The notes beneath the pieces were generated by a model. It was not told the origin of the DNA. It made no database searches and saw only the letters and a program-made list of their open reading frames with translations. A stretch of 64,000 bases of DNA from CAIZGX01 sp964385405. GTDB lineage: Bacteria > Bacteroidota > Bacteroidia > Flavobacteriales_D > Sanyastnellaceae. Positions 34,628 to 43,214 of the stretch are shown here, piece by piece; the first letter of the stretch is position 1; every line of letters starts with the position of its first letter. The translations under genes and the position numbers were made by a program. The stretch is from the NCBI GenBank assembly GCA_964385405.1, contig CAYLOT010000012.1, positions 1 to 64,000 of the forward strand, given 5' to 3'.

Positions 34628-36493
34628 ATGAAAAAAAGTTCCCTCTACTTTTCCACAATTCTGATGTTCATGTCCTGTTTTGTCTTCGGTCAAAATTCCG
34701 AATACATCAGTCGTATTGACCCTCCTAACTGGTTCAGCGGCATGAATAATACAGAAGTAGAGCTCCTATTCTATTCGAATGGTCCGGAAAAATTGAGCAT
34801 TTCTCTTGACTCAGAAAGCGCGAAATACGCGACTATAAGAAGCGTTGAAAAGTCGAAATTGAACAACTACTATTTTGTTAGTCTAACAATTTCAAGTCAG
34901 CCAAAAAGCAATTACCTTTTCTTTGAGATTTCAAAAGCAGGACACACCGCAACCGCAGTGCATCCCTTCTCCATTAATCCAAAAGCAACTTTACCTAAAG
35001 GCCTTTCTCAGGAAGACGCTATATATATGGTCTTCCCCGATCGCTTTGCAAATGGAGATGCTTCTAACGATTCAGTTGCGAATTATTTTCAAGGCGTTCA
35101 CCGCGATGAATTAAAAGGTAGACGAGGTGGCGATTTGAAAGGAATTCAGAACCATCTCGACTATATCGCTGACTTAGGCTTTACTGCACTTTGGATAAAC
35201 CCCATTGTGGAGAACAACGAAAAAAGAGACTCGTACCACGGTTATGCAACCACCGACTCTTATTTAATAGACCCCCGCATTGGAACGCTTGAAGAATTGA
35301 AGTCCCTGACTTCAAGCATGCAGAAAAAGGAAATAAAACATGTTTGGGATGTCGTGTATAACCACTGGGGAGATCAGCACAGACTTTTTCGTGAAATGCC
35401 CGACAGCAATTGGTTTCATTGGTTCCCCACCTACACCAAGACCAACTATCGCGCTGAAACGATGATGGATCCTTATGCCAGCGAATACGACAAGAACCTT
35501 ATGGCGAACGGCTGGTTCGACAGGCACATGCCAGACCTGAACCAGCAAGATCCTCACCTTTCCAAATACCTCATTCAAAATTCCATTTGGTGGATTGAAA
35601 TGGGAAACATCGATGCGTTTCGAATTGACACCTATAGCTATCCCGATCAACTATTCATGTCGAATTTGAACGCGGCTGTTAAAAGAGAGTATCCAAATTT
35701 CTTTTTATTCGGAGAAACCTGGGTGCAAGGATCAGCAATTCAAGCATGGTTTACCGAAGGAAAAAAAGTTGGTCAAAATTTCGATTCGAATTTAGATGGT
35801 GTAACCGACTTCCAATTGTATTTCTCCATGACCAAAGGGCTAACAGAGTCTTTCGGTTGGGAAGAAGGTTTGAGAAGAATTGAGTTAGACTTGGCGCATG
35901 ACCATCTTTATGCGAAGCCAGAAAACTTAGTGACGTTCTTAGACAACCACGACTTAGCTCGAATTTACTCCCTACTTAATAAAGATTTCGATAAATGGAA
36001 AATGGCGCATGCCATGCTCTTAACACTACGAGGCATTCCGTGTATTTATTATGGAACAGAAATTCTCATGACGGGATTCTGCGATCCCGATGCGCATGTT
36101 CGAGAAGAATTCCCCGGCGGATGGCCAGACCATAAAGTGAACGCCTTCGAAAAGAAAGGAAGAACTGAAATTCAAAATGAAGCATTCGATTTCATTCAAA
36201 CACTATTGAATTACCGGAAAAAGAACGAATGGCTCGCAACCAGCAGACTCACTCAGTTCGTGCCGAATGACAACACTTATGTTTATGCTCGAAAATCTGC
36301 CGACAGTAAAAAAGCAATCCTGTGCATGTACAATCTGAATGAAACAGCCTTCGATTTTCCAATGGAATCTCTGAAGGAAATTACGAATCAGGTAAATTGC
36401 GGAAAGAACATACTAACTGGCGAAAAAATGTCTTGGGATAATACCCATTCCATTCCGGCAAAAGGTTTTTCAATAATTGAAATTTCATTTTAA
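34628..36493 (+). CDS. GH13 alpha-amylase-family enzyme (neopullulanase/cyclomaltodextrinase-like)
   Basis: 621 residues with a signal peptide (near VFGQ). An N-terminal beta domain (about 25-120) of the cyclomaltodextrinase-N type precedes the GH13 barrel, which begins at IYMVFPDRFANGD. Catalytic residues are all present: nucleophile Asp in FRIDTYSYP (near 334), acid/base Glu in FGETWV (near 363), and Asp in FLDNHDL (near 442). DVVYNHWGD is the Ca/substrate motif. A C-terminal beta domain follows. It should cleave maltodextrins or cyclodextrins in the periplasm or outside. The starch-binding-like gene is divergent to it; no SusC/SusD pair is in the window. Confidence 0.93.
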   Translation: MKKSSLYFSTILMFMSCFVFGQNSEYISRIDPPNWFSGMNNTEVELLFYSNGPEKLSISLDSESAKYATIRSVEKSKLNNYYFVSLTISSQPKSNYLFFEISKAGHTATAVHPFSINPKATLPKGLSQEDAIYMVFPDRFANGDASNDSVANYFQGVHRDELKGRRGGDLKGIQNHLDYIADLGFTALWINPIVENNEKRDSYHGYATTDSYLIDPRIGTLEELKSLTSSMQKKEIKHVWDVVYNHWGDQHRLFREMPDSNWFHWFPTYTKTNYRAETMMDPYASEYDKNLMANGWFDRHMPDLNQQDPHLSKYLIQNSIWWIEMGNIDAFRIDTYSYPDQLFMSNLNAAVKREYPNFFLFGETWVQGSAIQAWFTEGKKVGQNFDSNLDGVTDFQLYFSMTKGLTESFGWEEGLRRIELDLAHDHLYAKPENLVTFLDNHDLARIYSLLNKDFDKWKMAHAMLLTLRGIPCIYYGTEILMTGFCDPDAHVREEFPGGWPDHKVNAFEKKGRTEIQNEAFDFIQTLLNYRKKNEWLATSRLTQFVPNDNTYVYARKSADSKKAILCMYNLNETAFDFPMESLKEITNQVNCGKNILTGEKMSWDNTHSIPAKGFSIIEISF

Positions 36494-36519
36494 TTTTGAA
36501 CTCAACTAATAATAATACC

Positions 36520-37140
36520 ATGAAATCAATTTTTTCACTTTTCACAATTTGCTTCATTAGCGTAATTTCTTTCGCTCAAGTGCAAAAGAAAAATCATGTT
36601 ACCATTATTAAAATTGATACTTCAAGCACAGGAAAGTTAGACACACTTATTTTCAATTTCGAGGGAGATCAGTTGGACAATATGAAAGACATCATGAAGC
36701 AATTTCCTGACATCGACCTTTCAATTATGGACTCCTCTTTCAATTTCAATTTCGACAACAATTTTCAAATGCCAGAAGGCATGTTATTCGGAATGCCGAA
36801 TGAAATGCCTTTCGGTTTTGGTGCTCCAGACAACAGCGCTAAAATTGGAATTACTCCCGCTCGCTCATTCAAAGGAGAAGGTGTTATGATTGAAACAGTT
36901 TCTCCCGTTAGCCTTGGCGCTGCCTTAGGTTTACAAACCGGAGATATCATTGTTGAATTGAACAAGCAATCCATAAACGACTTCAATAAACTGGTAGCGA
37001 CCCTTCAACTGTATTCAGTTGGAGACGAAGCAAACATTACTGTGCTTCGTAATGGTAAAAAGAGAAAAGTCACAGGTTATTTCATTCCTGCGCAAGGTGG
37101 CGGCAACATGCAACGAGACATCAGAATAACTCGTCCATAG
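36520..37140 (+). CDS. Exported PDZ-domain protein
   Basis: About 206 residues starting at ATG 36520 (MKSIFSLF...), which supplies the signal peptide (near SFAQ); the frame runs back to a TTG at 36496, which I reject. The middle part is acidic, Asn/Phe/Met-rich (FNFNFDNNFQMPEG) and looks unstructured. The C-terminal about 95 residues are a PDZ domain (GVMIETVSPVSLGAALGLQTGDIIVELN). No protease domain is attached, so a peptide-binding or scaffolding role is likely. It follows the amylase by 26 nt and precedes the glycosyltransferase. Confidence 0.8.
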   Translation: MKSIFSLFTICFISVISFAQVQKKNHVTIIKIDTSSTGKLDTLIFNFEGDQLDNMKDIMKQFPDIDLSIMDSSFNFNFDNNFQMPEGMLFGMPNEMPFGFGAPDNSAKIGITPARSFKGEGVMIETVSPVSLGAALGLQTGDIIVELNKQSINDFNKLVATLQLYSVGDEANITVLRNGKKRKVTGYFIPAQGGGNMQRDIRITRP

Positions 37141-37141
37141 C

Positions 37142-38146
37142 CTGAGCACTTCGAAGAAAATACTTTTCGCAGCGCTCGATTGGGGGTACGGACATATGAC
37201 TCGCGGTAGCGAGCGTATTTCGCAATTCATTCAAGAAGGAAATACAGTTGAAATCGCTTGCTCTGAAAATCAAGAATCCTTTTTCAAAACGAAATTTCCA
37301 TTACTCAAAATTTACGTCACCCTTCCCAACAACCACATTCAAATTGAAAGCGGAAAGGGATTGTTTTTCAAATTGGGACTGCGTGTTTTCGAGTTTAGAT
37401 CGAATTGGAAAAAAGAAAACAGTTGGTTGCGTAAGCATCTCGAAAGCAACACTTACGATGTAATTTACTCCGACAATCGATACGGATTTTACCACCCGAA
37501 CGTTCATTCGGTATTGCTTACTCATCAACTCACTTTGCCCGGACCAAAATTGCTTTTATTTTTGCCCCAAATGGTTCTCAATAAAAATCTAAACCGTTTC
37601 AACGAAATTGAAATACCAGATTTTAATCAAGAACCTAAACTGAGTGGAAACCTGAGTAAAACCAAATCAAGCGTTAACGCGACTTTCATTGGTCCACTCA
37701 GTCAAATCAAAAAGATTCAAACTACAACGAAAAAGCAATTGCTCTTGATTCTTTCAGGACCTGAACCTCAGCGTTCTCGCTTTGCCAAAGACATCGTTGA
37801 AGAAACCCTTCAGCTTGGATTTCAAATTGTTGTTGCAGGAGAAAGTAAGTCAATTCCAAAATCTCAACTGGTGACGGAATTGGGCTATTGCAACAGCGTT
37901 GAACTCGAGAAGCTCATGAACGAATCTTCACACATTGTATGTCGATCAGGTTATAGCACCCTCATGGAATTGGCGACCATTGGAAAAAAGGCTCTACTCA
38001 TTCCTACATCCGGACAATTCGAACAAGAATACCTGGCGAAATATTGGGAAGAACAATTTAACTTCCCCACCGCAAACGAAAATGAAATCTCTACCAAAGA
38101 TTTCGTGAATTATCTAAACGACACCACGCATTTTGAACGACGCTAA
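37142..38146 (+). CDS. Glycosyltransferase, MurG/GT28-like, apparent CTG start
   Basis: About 334 residues if started at CTG 37142: (M)STSKKILFAALDWGYGHMTRG. The strand ILFAALDWG and the Gly-rich GYGHMTR loop form the conserved N-terminus of MurG-like (GT-B) UDP-sugar transferases, so the first ATG (37196) would delete it. An in-frame TAA at 37127-37129 bounds the possibilities, leaving CTG as the best start codon. The C-terminal half has the donor-site pattern ILSGPEPQR and SSHIVCRSGYSTLMELATIGKKALLIPTSGQFEQEYLA. Acceptor unknown. It starts one base after the PDZ gene stop and overlaps tadA by 14 nt. Confidence 0.83.
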   Translation: MSTSKKILFAALDWGYGHMTRGSERISQFIQEGNTVEIACSENQESFFKTKFPLLKIYVTLPNNHIQIESGKGLFFKLGLRVFEFRSNWKKENSWLRKHLESNTYDVIYSDNRYGFYHPNVHSVLLTHQLTLPGPKLLLFLPQMVLNKNLNRFNEIEIPDFNQEPKLSGNLSKTKSSVNATFIGPLSQIKKIQTTTKKQLLLILSGPEPQRSRFAKDIVEETLQLGFQIVVAGESKSIPKSQLVTELGYCNSVELEKLMNESSHIVCRSGYSTLMELATIGKKALLIPTSGQFEQEYLAKYWEEQFNFPTANENEISTKDFVNYLNDTTHFERR

Positions 38147-38588
38147 CAAAGACGAATTTTACATGAAGATGGCCATTAAAGAAGCCATCTACGCAGCTGA
38201 ACAAGATGAAGTCCCTGTTGGGTGTGTCATTGTTGCCGAAGATCGAATTATTGCTCGTGGGCACAACTTGGTTGAGCGCCTGCATGATTTTACAGCACAT
38301 GCTGAAATGCAAGCCTTCACGGCCGCCTCTGAGTATCTCAGTGGTAAGTCATTGGATAAGTGTACCCTTTATGTAACCCTTGAGCCATGCGTTATGTGCG
38401 CGGGAGCAGCTTACAACACCCGAATTGGTCGCATAGTATTCGGTGCCTTTGACCAAAAAAGAGGCTTTTCCATCTTTCAAACTGAAGATAAAAAACTGCT
38501 ACACCCTAAGACTGAATGGATTGGAGGTGTGATGGAAGACGATTGTGCTTCCATTCTGAAACAGTTCTTCGAAAACAAGCGCAAGTAG
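38133..38588 (+). CDS. tadA: tRNA-specific adenosine deaminase
   Basis: 151 residues from TTG 38133. Zinc deaminase motifs HAEM (in FTAHAEMQAF) and PCVMCAGA are intact. It converts A34 to inosine in tRNA-Arg(ACG). The N-terminal DEFYMKMAIKEA is the usual start of TadA and needs the TTG; the first ATG (38163) would begin at MKMAIKEA and is a possible alternative. It overlaps the glycosyltransferase gene by 14 nt. The family also contains guanine deaminases, but this form is closest to TadA. Confidence 0.9.
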   Translation: MNDANKDEFYMKMAIKEAIYAAEQDEVPVGCVIVAEDRIIARGHNLVERLHDFTAHAEMQAFTAASEYLSGKSLDKCTLYVTLEPCVMCAGAAYNTRIGRIVFGAFDQKRGFSIFQTEDKKLLHPKTEWIGGVMEDDCASILKQFFENKRK

Positions 38589-38646
38589 CACAAAGCCTAC
38601 TTTTCCACATTTATTAACATTCCTTTTCGAAGCGACGCAAGCCGTT

Positions 38647-38685
38647 TAGATTTGTGTGTTCGGTGCGAATTTGTCGCACCACACA
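38647..38685 (+). promoter_or_regulatory. -7 element and large inverted repeat upstream of the condensin operon
   Basis: TAGATTTG (38647-38654) fits TAnnTTTG. Immediately downstream is a 12-bp inverted repeat, TGTGT (38655-38659), 2-nt bulge, GGTGCGA (38662-38668), loop ATTTG, TCGCACC (38674-38680), ACACA (38681-38685). It covers the expected transcription start, so it could be a repressor operator or a 5'-end RNA hairpin. No T run follows, so it is not a standard terminator. Confidence 0.5.
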
Positions 38686-38703
38686 TGACCTAAACTTTTT
38701 CGT

Positions 38704-41367
38704 ATGATAACCCGAATTATTGGGATAAACACCAGCACCTATGTGAACGCAGAAATGCGTTTAGACGATTGCGATTCGTTGCAATTGGTCGGTCCAAACA
38801 ACGTTGGTAAGTCAACCCTTATTTACACATTGAACTTCTTGTTCATTGTAGATGGATCGAAGATGTCCTTTTCAGGACAACGCCGTGGAGACAAGGAAAC
38901 CATTCATCACTACTTCCCTACTCACAACCAGAGTTACATTATTTTCGAAATAAAGAAGAACGATTCCAACTATTGTATCCTTGTTAAACGTGACAGCGAT
39001 GGCGAATTGGAATACTTCCGTTTCACCGGCGAATACAATTCCGACAACTTCTTTAAGAGTGAAGGAGCTCACCAACGCATTCGCAAATGGGATGAAGTGC
39101 AAGACGAACTTAAAACTGCAGGCGTAGACCTTTATTTATTCAAGAGTAAAACTGAAGTCTTCAATACTGTTTATTCGAGAGGAAGAAAGAACGATGCCGC
39201 TATCTGGTTAGAAGACAGCGTTCGTACAGATGGGCTTTCAAACAACTTCTCGAAGGTATATCGCTACTTGATTAACTCGAAGTTAATCACGAACAAAACC
39301 TTAAAAGAAAGTTTGATTGTTGCGGATAACCGTGAGAATGAAGGCCTAAGTTTTTCACAGAAAAACAAAAAAGACATCAACGACTTACTTCGTATCAATG
39401 AAGAAATCCGCACAGTAAAAAGCATTCAAAAAGAGTTCGAAGAATTTCGTGAAGTGGTTAATTTGTTTAAAGCAAAAACACGAATCGTTAGCGATTTGGT
39501 TTATGCCTTCGACAAACAATACAACGGAGTTATCAATGAACTCGACAGTTCTCGTTTGGAAAAAGAGAAGCAATATCAAACAACACTTCTCAATCTGAAT
39601 GAAAAGCTTAAACCGAAGCAAGAAGAGTTAAACCGTGAAATCGGAAAGCGTGAATTAGAAGTTGAAATACAAGAAAAGCAATTCATTAGTTTGCAAACGC
39701 AACTCGATGAGATTGCATCCTTTGAAGGAAAGAAATTCTTGGAAGAATCACTTTTAAATCTCGATGCAAAACGTCGTGAATCGGAAGTGCGCATTACCAT
39801 GGTCGAGAATCAAAAATTAGATTCGAAGAACTTGGAAGCAAAGCTTCAAAAGATAGACATGACTTGCGGTAAGCTTGAAGCGCAAATTAAAAATTACGAC
39901 GACCAGTTAATCCACAAGATCACTTCGAAAGATGACATTCGCAAAATCTTGAACACTGTATTTTCTCAAGAATTCGCTGCGCTTCCAAGCAAGTTGGTGA
40001 AGAAAAAAATCACCAAAGCGGGAACCACGTTAAGCATCTTCGATGGTGAAATAACATTGCCAAAAGATTTAGTTCTTGCAGACATTCCTTCAGTAAAATC
40101 ATTGAAAGATGAGCTTCAAGAATTGAAGCGTGAAAAAGCAGAACTGGAAAAACTTTGGGCAGTTGCGTTGAACTTCGACAAAGCACAAAAAGAGCTCGAT
40201 ACCATTCTTGCTGACATTGAAGAAGTGAAAGCAAAATTGAACAAGCTTAAGAATAAACCAAAACTTGAAAAAGAAGCCGAAGCAGTGGGAAAAGAACTAC
40301 GCACCATGAAGGCTGAAAAAGAAAAGTGCGAAGTTGATTTAAGCAAGTTGAAAAAGGAACTTTCCGATAAAACTCTCCTACTCGATTCATTGCGCGAAGA
40401 AACGCGTCGCAGCGAAGAGCGTTTGATTGAATTGAAAAGAAGAAAAGCTGAAATTGAAACCTTCGGAATTATTCCAACAGAATTCGATACAACGGAATCG
40501 TTGGATGAGATTTACGGAAAAATCAAAATCTCGAATACCGATCGCGATACGCTGAAAGGCAACAAAGACCGCATGTTCGACCACTTGCGTTTCAAAACGA
40601 ATTCAGCAATGGCCGATGAAGAAGAATTCATCAAGTATGTGGAAGATGAAATTGCTTGTATCAACGATAAAGTAAAAAGTATCGATGGTCTATTGGGAAG
40701 TATCTCTACCCAGTTTGCAAACCCTGCATTCAACCTTCGCAAGCGTTACGAAGAATTCAAAACGTTCGTATACAATCGCTTCAACGAGAGCTTGGCAAAA
40801 ACAAGAATCTCGAACATTGAATCGCTTCGCATTGAACTCGTAGATAACAAACGTGTATTGTTCGATCTAGAAAGAATTGCTTCGATTGAAAATTTGAATT
40901 CGCAATTGGCTTTCGAATTTGAGCAAGGTGAAGATTTGAAAATCTTGAATCAATACCTCGACAGCGGAAAGACCATTGACTTCGAAGACTTATTCGACAT
41001 TGAATTGCATCTCGATGTAAAAGGAAAACTGAAGCGAGTTGACTTGAAAGAACAAGTTGAATCGGATGGAACTGACCGTATGATTCGTTTGGTTATCGTT
41101 ATGGCTATCATCAACCGTTTAGCCGTTTCAGCGCCAGAGAACAAGATAGCGCTGTTCATCGATGAGATTGGAACCATTGACGAGCATAACCGTCCGCAAT
41201 TGGTTCAGTTCTGTAAAGAGCACAACTTCCTTCCAATCTTCGCTGCACCGCAGCCGTATGACGGATTCTCGAAGTACTACTTCATCTTCCGTTCGAAAGG
41301 AAAAATTAATTTGAACGACAAGCAGCACGCTGTGCGTCGTGAAGACCTAAAAATATCTGAAAACTAA
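38704..41367 (+). CDS. SMC-like condensin ATPase (MksB/MukB/JetC-type)
   Basis: 887 residues. Walker A GPNNVGKST (about residues 30-38), a long coiled coil (about 250-640, rich in EELKREKAELEKL-type heptads, with a hinge-like break near 410-450), and a C-terminal head with signature-like ESDGTDRMIRLV (about 786-797) and Walker B ALFIDE (about 815-820). An SDGT-type signature instead of LSGGQ and a short coil are seen in MksB/JetC rather than true SMC. The two downstream genes look like the kleisin and the MukE partners, completing a condensin set for DNA loop extrusion. No JetD-type nuclease gene is present, so it is more like MksBEF than Wadjet. The start is preceded by a promoter and an inverted repeat. 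Confidence 0.8.
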   Translation: MITRIIGINTSTYVNAEMRLDDCDSLQLVGPNNVGKSTLIYTLNFLFIVDGSKMSFSGQRRGDKETIHHYFPTHNQSYIIFEIKKNDSNYCILVKRDSDGELEYFRFTGEYNSDNFFKSEGAHQRIRKWDEVQDELKTAGVDLYLFKSKTEVFNTVYSRGRKNDAAIWLEDSVRTDGLSNNFSKVYRYLINSKLITNKTLKESLIVADNRENEGLSFSQKNKKDINDLLRINEEIRTVKSIQKEFEEFREVVNLFKAKTRIVSDLVYAFDKQYNGVINELDSSRLEKEKQYQTTLLNLNEKLKPKQEELNREIGKRELEVEIQEKQFISLQTQLDEIASFEGKKFLEESLLNLDAKRRESEVRITMVENQKLDSKNLEAKLQKIDMTCGKLEAQIKNYDDQLIHKITSKDDIRKILNTVFSQEFAALPSKLVKKKITKAGTTLSIFDGEITLPKDLVLADIPSVKSLKDELQELKREKAELEKLWAVALNFDKAQKELDTILADIEEVKAKLNKLKNKPKLEKEAEAVGKELRTMKAEKEKCEVDLSKLKKELSDKTLLLDSLREETRRSEERLIELKRRKAEIETFGIIPTEFDTTESLDEIYGKIKISNTDRDTLKGNKDRMFDHLRFKTNSAMADEEEFIKYVEDEIACINDKVKSIDGLLGSISTQFANPAFNLRKRYEEFKTFVYNRFNESLAKTRISNIESLRIELVDNKRVLFDLERIASIENLNSQLAFEFEQGEDLKILNQYLDSGKTIDFEDLFDIELHLDVKGKLKRVDLKEQVESDGTDRMIRLVIVMAIINRLAVSAPENKIALFIDEIGTIDEHNRPQLVQFCKEHNFLPIFAAPQPYDGFSKYYFIFRSKGKINLNDKQHAVRREDLKISEN

Positions 41368-41474
41368 TGTCAACATTATTAACTGCCCCAAACTTCGCAA
41401 CGCTTTACCCTTCAAACATTCAAGACATTGAAGAAGTAAAAGTTTGCTACCATTTAGAATCAGAAGAAAAATGA
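41367..41474 (+). CDS. 35-residue ORF coupled between mksB-like and mksF-like genes
   Basis: A short frame, MSTLLTAPNFATLYPSN...ESEEK, with ATG overlapping the ATPase stop (TAATG) and TGA overlapping the kleisin-gene start (ATGA). It fills the entire 103-nt gap exactly, as expected for a translated, coupled gene. The peptide is soluble, slightly acidic at the C-terminus and has no membrane segment or recognised domain. It might be a condensin accessory peptide or simply a coupling leader. Unknown family. Confidence 0.55.
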   Translation: MSTLLTAPNFATLYPSNIQDIEEVKVCYHLESEEK

Positions 41475-42667
41475 TTAAAGCCGAACCACGGACCATATTA
41501 AACTTCCTGAACACCTACTTCGATGTGGTGCGCGACTTGTTTGAATACCAACAACAAGACGGTATCATTACGAAGGAAGTATTCGATATGATTTGTCATA
41601 AGCACGGTGCGCAAATGAAAAGTCGTTTGCGCGAATACCGCGTCGTTCGTTCGATTGGAAGTGATTTCGAAATGCGTGATGTGTATTTCAAGTTAATGGA
41701 ATTTTTGTTGTTTGAATTCAAACCACTTCTTCCAGAAACCATTGAGAAATACAAAGGAGCCATTTCTGAATTGTTCATGAAGATTCGCAAAAGCGAACAT
41801 TCCGATCGCGATATTCTTCAGGAAAGAATTAAAAACCTTTCCGGACAAGTGCGTGAATTCGTTGATTTAGTTGAACGAAACGCTTTCCGTTTATTGGCTG
41901 AAACACGCGATTTGAAATCGAACATTGATCGCGTTCAATACCGTGAAAAAGTTCACAAAGCCTCCTTTTGGATTGAATACTACATTCTTCCTTTGAACCG
42001 CATTCTCGATGTTAATCACAGTGAATCGGTAACCAGCAAGTTGGTTGAAGTGTGCGAATACGCGAACAGAAAACGTCTCGACTACTCCGATGAAACAACG
42101 CGCAGTGAATATGAAAAACTATACACGCAGCTGATTCAAACCAACCAAGACTTATTGAAGCAATCGAAGATTCTTACAAACGAACTTCTTCCTTTGCTCG
42201 AGCGTATTCGCACAGAATCGCTTATCCTTACAGGGTTCATTGAGTTCTTGCGCAATCCGTACAAAGTGGAAACACCACCATTATTGAAAGGAACGCGCAC
42301 AATGGTTTACGCGAAAGACATGTACTTCAAAGTGCGCGAATTCTTCGAACAATTTCAAATTGAAGCGCCAGTTATCGTTGAAAATTCAGAAGCTGACTTC
42401 GACCGTTGGATTTTCGACAGAACATTGTTCAAGGAAAAACTTTCGGCGAGTATGCCTGTGAACGACTTCTTCGGATGGTGTTTCAAAGCCTTGAAAAAAG
42501 ACTTCGATCAGATTGAAACAGATAAGTTTTTTGCTGTAACCGGATTGTTATTCGATGAAGAATTGCAAATTGATTATTCGAAGAAAAGCGAACGTGTTTC
42601 TATTGAAACCACAACATCGATTCTCGATGTTCCTAAATTGAAAATTGAACCCGCTATAAAATTATAA
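41471..42667 (+). CDS. Putative condensin kleisin subunit (MksF/MukF/JetA-like)
   Basis: 398 residues from ATG 41471, which overlaps the preceding TGA; the longer frame from 41444 is rejected. The protein is almost entirely helical, with an N-terminal winged-helix-like part (about 1-90), long helices and heptads in the middle (about 100-270), and a C-terminal part with a beta-ish DVPKLKIEPAIKL ending. There are no catalytic motifs. Position between an MksB-like ATPase and a MukE-like protein, and this fold pattern, support a kleisin. The assignment relies on context more than on motifs. Confidence 0.6.
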   Translation: MIKAEPRTILNFLNTYFDVVRDLFEYQQQDGIITKEVFDMICHKHGAQMKSRLREYRVVRSIGSDFEMRDVYFKLMEFLLFEFKPLLPETIEKYKGAISELFMKIRKSEHSDRDILQERIKNLSGQVREFVDLVERNAFRLLAETRDLKSNIDRVQYREKVHKASFWIEYYILPLNRILDVNHSESVTSKLVEVCEYANRKRLDYSDETTRSEYEKLYTQLIQTNQDLLKQSKILTNELLPLLERIRTESLILTGFIEFLRNPYKVETPPLLKGTRTMVYAKDMYFKVREFFEQFQIEAPVIVENSEADFDRWIFDRTLFKEKLSASMPVNDFFGWCFKALKKDFDQIETDKFFAVTGLLFDEELQIDYSKKSERVSIETTTSILDVPKLKIEPAIKL

Positions 42668-42668
42668 C

Positions 42669-43214
42669 ATGGTATATCCAGCGCACCATAGACAAATTGT
42701 TGAAGAGCTCATGAGTGGAAAGTTCTTACTTAACAACGAAGAACACTTCAACAGTTTGAAAGAAAACGAGTCGTTTTACACTGAATTCTTCAAGATCTCT
42801 TTTGATCTAGAGTTAATTATGAAGCCTGAATTCAGTTATCTCTTGAGTAAAGAAACTCAAGAAAACTTTTCTCGAGATGTGAGTATTTTCATTGCCGTTC
42901 TGAGCTACGAATTGGATCGAGATGGAAGAAACTTCATCGAGTCATTCGACTTCAATGAATTTACTTTTGAAGAGATTGATAGCTATTTCATGAACAGCTC
43001 ATTTATTGACCTTATCGAGAGCAACAAAACACTTCGCGACAACGAGAGCAGAAGAACACTGTTGAACGGTATGGCGAGAAGAAATATTATTTACAAAACA
43101 TTCGAAGACCGTTTTACCTTTACACAAGCCTACAAAGTATTCATTGACTTCGCAAAAGAACTTGCGTTAAAACGAATCAAAGGCGAACCCGAAACACAAA
43201 ACGCTGAACAATGA
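42669..43214 (+). CDS. Putative MukE/MksE/JetB-like condensin subunit
   Basis: 181 residues, 1 nt after the kleisin-like gene. MukE-like proteins are tandem winged-helix proteins of about 200 residues that bind the kleisin; here IVEELMSGKFLLNNEEHFNSLKENESFYTEFF and a C-terminal FEDRFTFTQAYKVFIDFAKELA look like the conserved start and last helix of that family. No enzymatic motif is seen. The order ATPase-kleisin-MukE is the reverse of the usual F-E-B order. The next gene overlaps by 4 nt (ATGA), so the operon continues into the small secreted proteins. Confidence 0.6.
   Translation: MVYPAHHRQIVEELMSGKFLLNNEEHFNSLKENESFYTEFFKISFDLELIMKPEFSYLLSKETQENFSRDVSIFIAVLSYELDRDGRNFIESFDFNEFTFEEIDSYFMNSSFIDLIESNKTLRDNESRRTLLNGMARRNIIYKTFEDRFTFTQAYKVFIDFAKELALKRIKGEPETQNAEQ

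Noticed and set aside
32818..36493. Polysaccharide utilisation locus
   Set aside because: No SusC/SusD-like pair or sensor regulator in the window; only a binder and an amylase are adjacent.
38662..38680. Rho-independent terminator after tadA
   Set aside because: The hairpin is not followed by a T run and lies after a -7 element, so it belongs to the downstream operon.
38704..43214. Wadjet plasmid-defence system
   Set aside because: A JetD-type TOPRIM nuclease gene is absent on both sides, and gene order differs; MksBEF-like is the more careful call.
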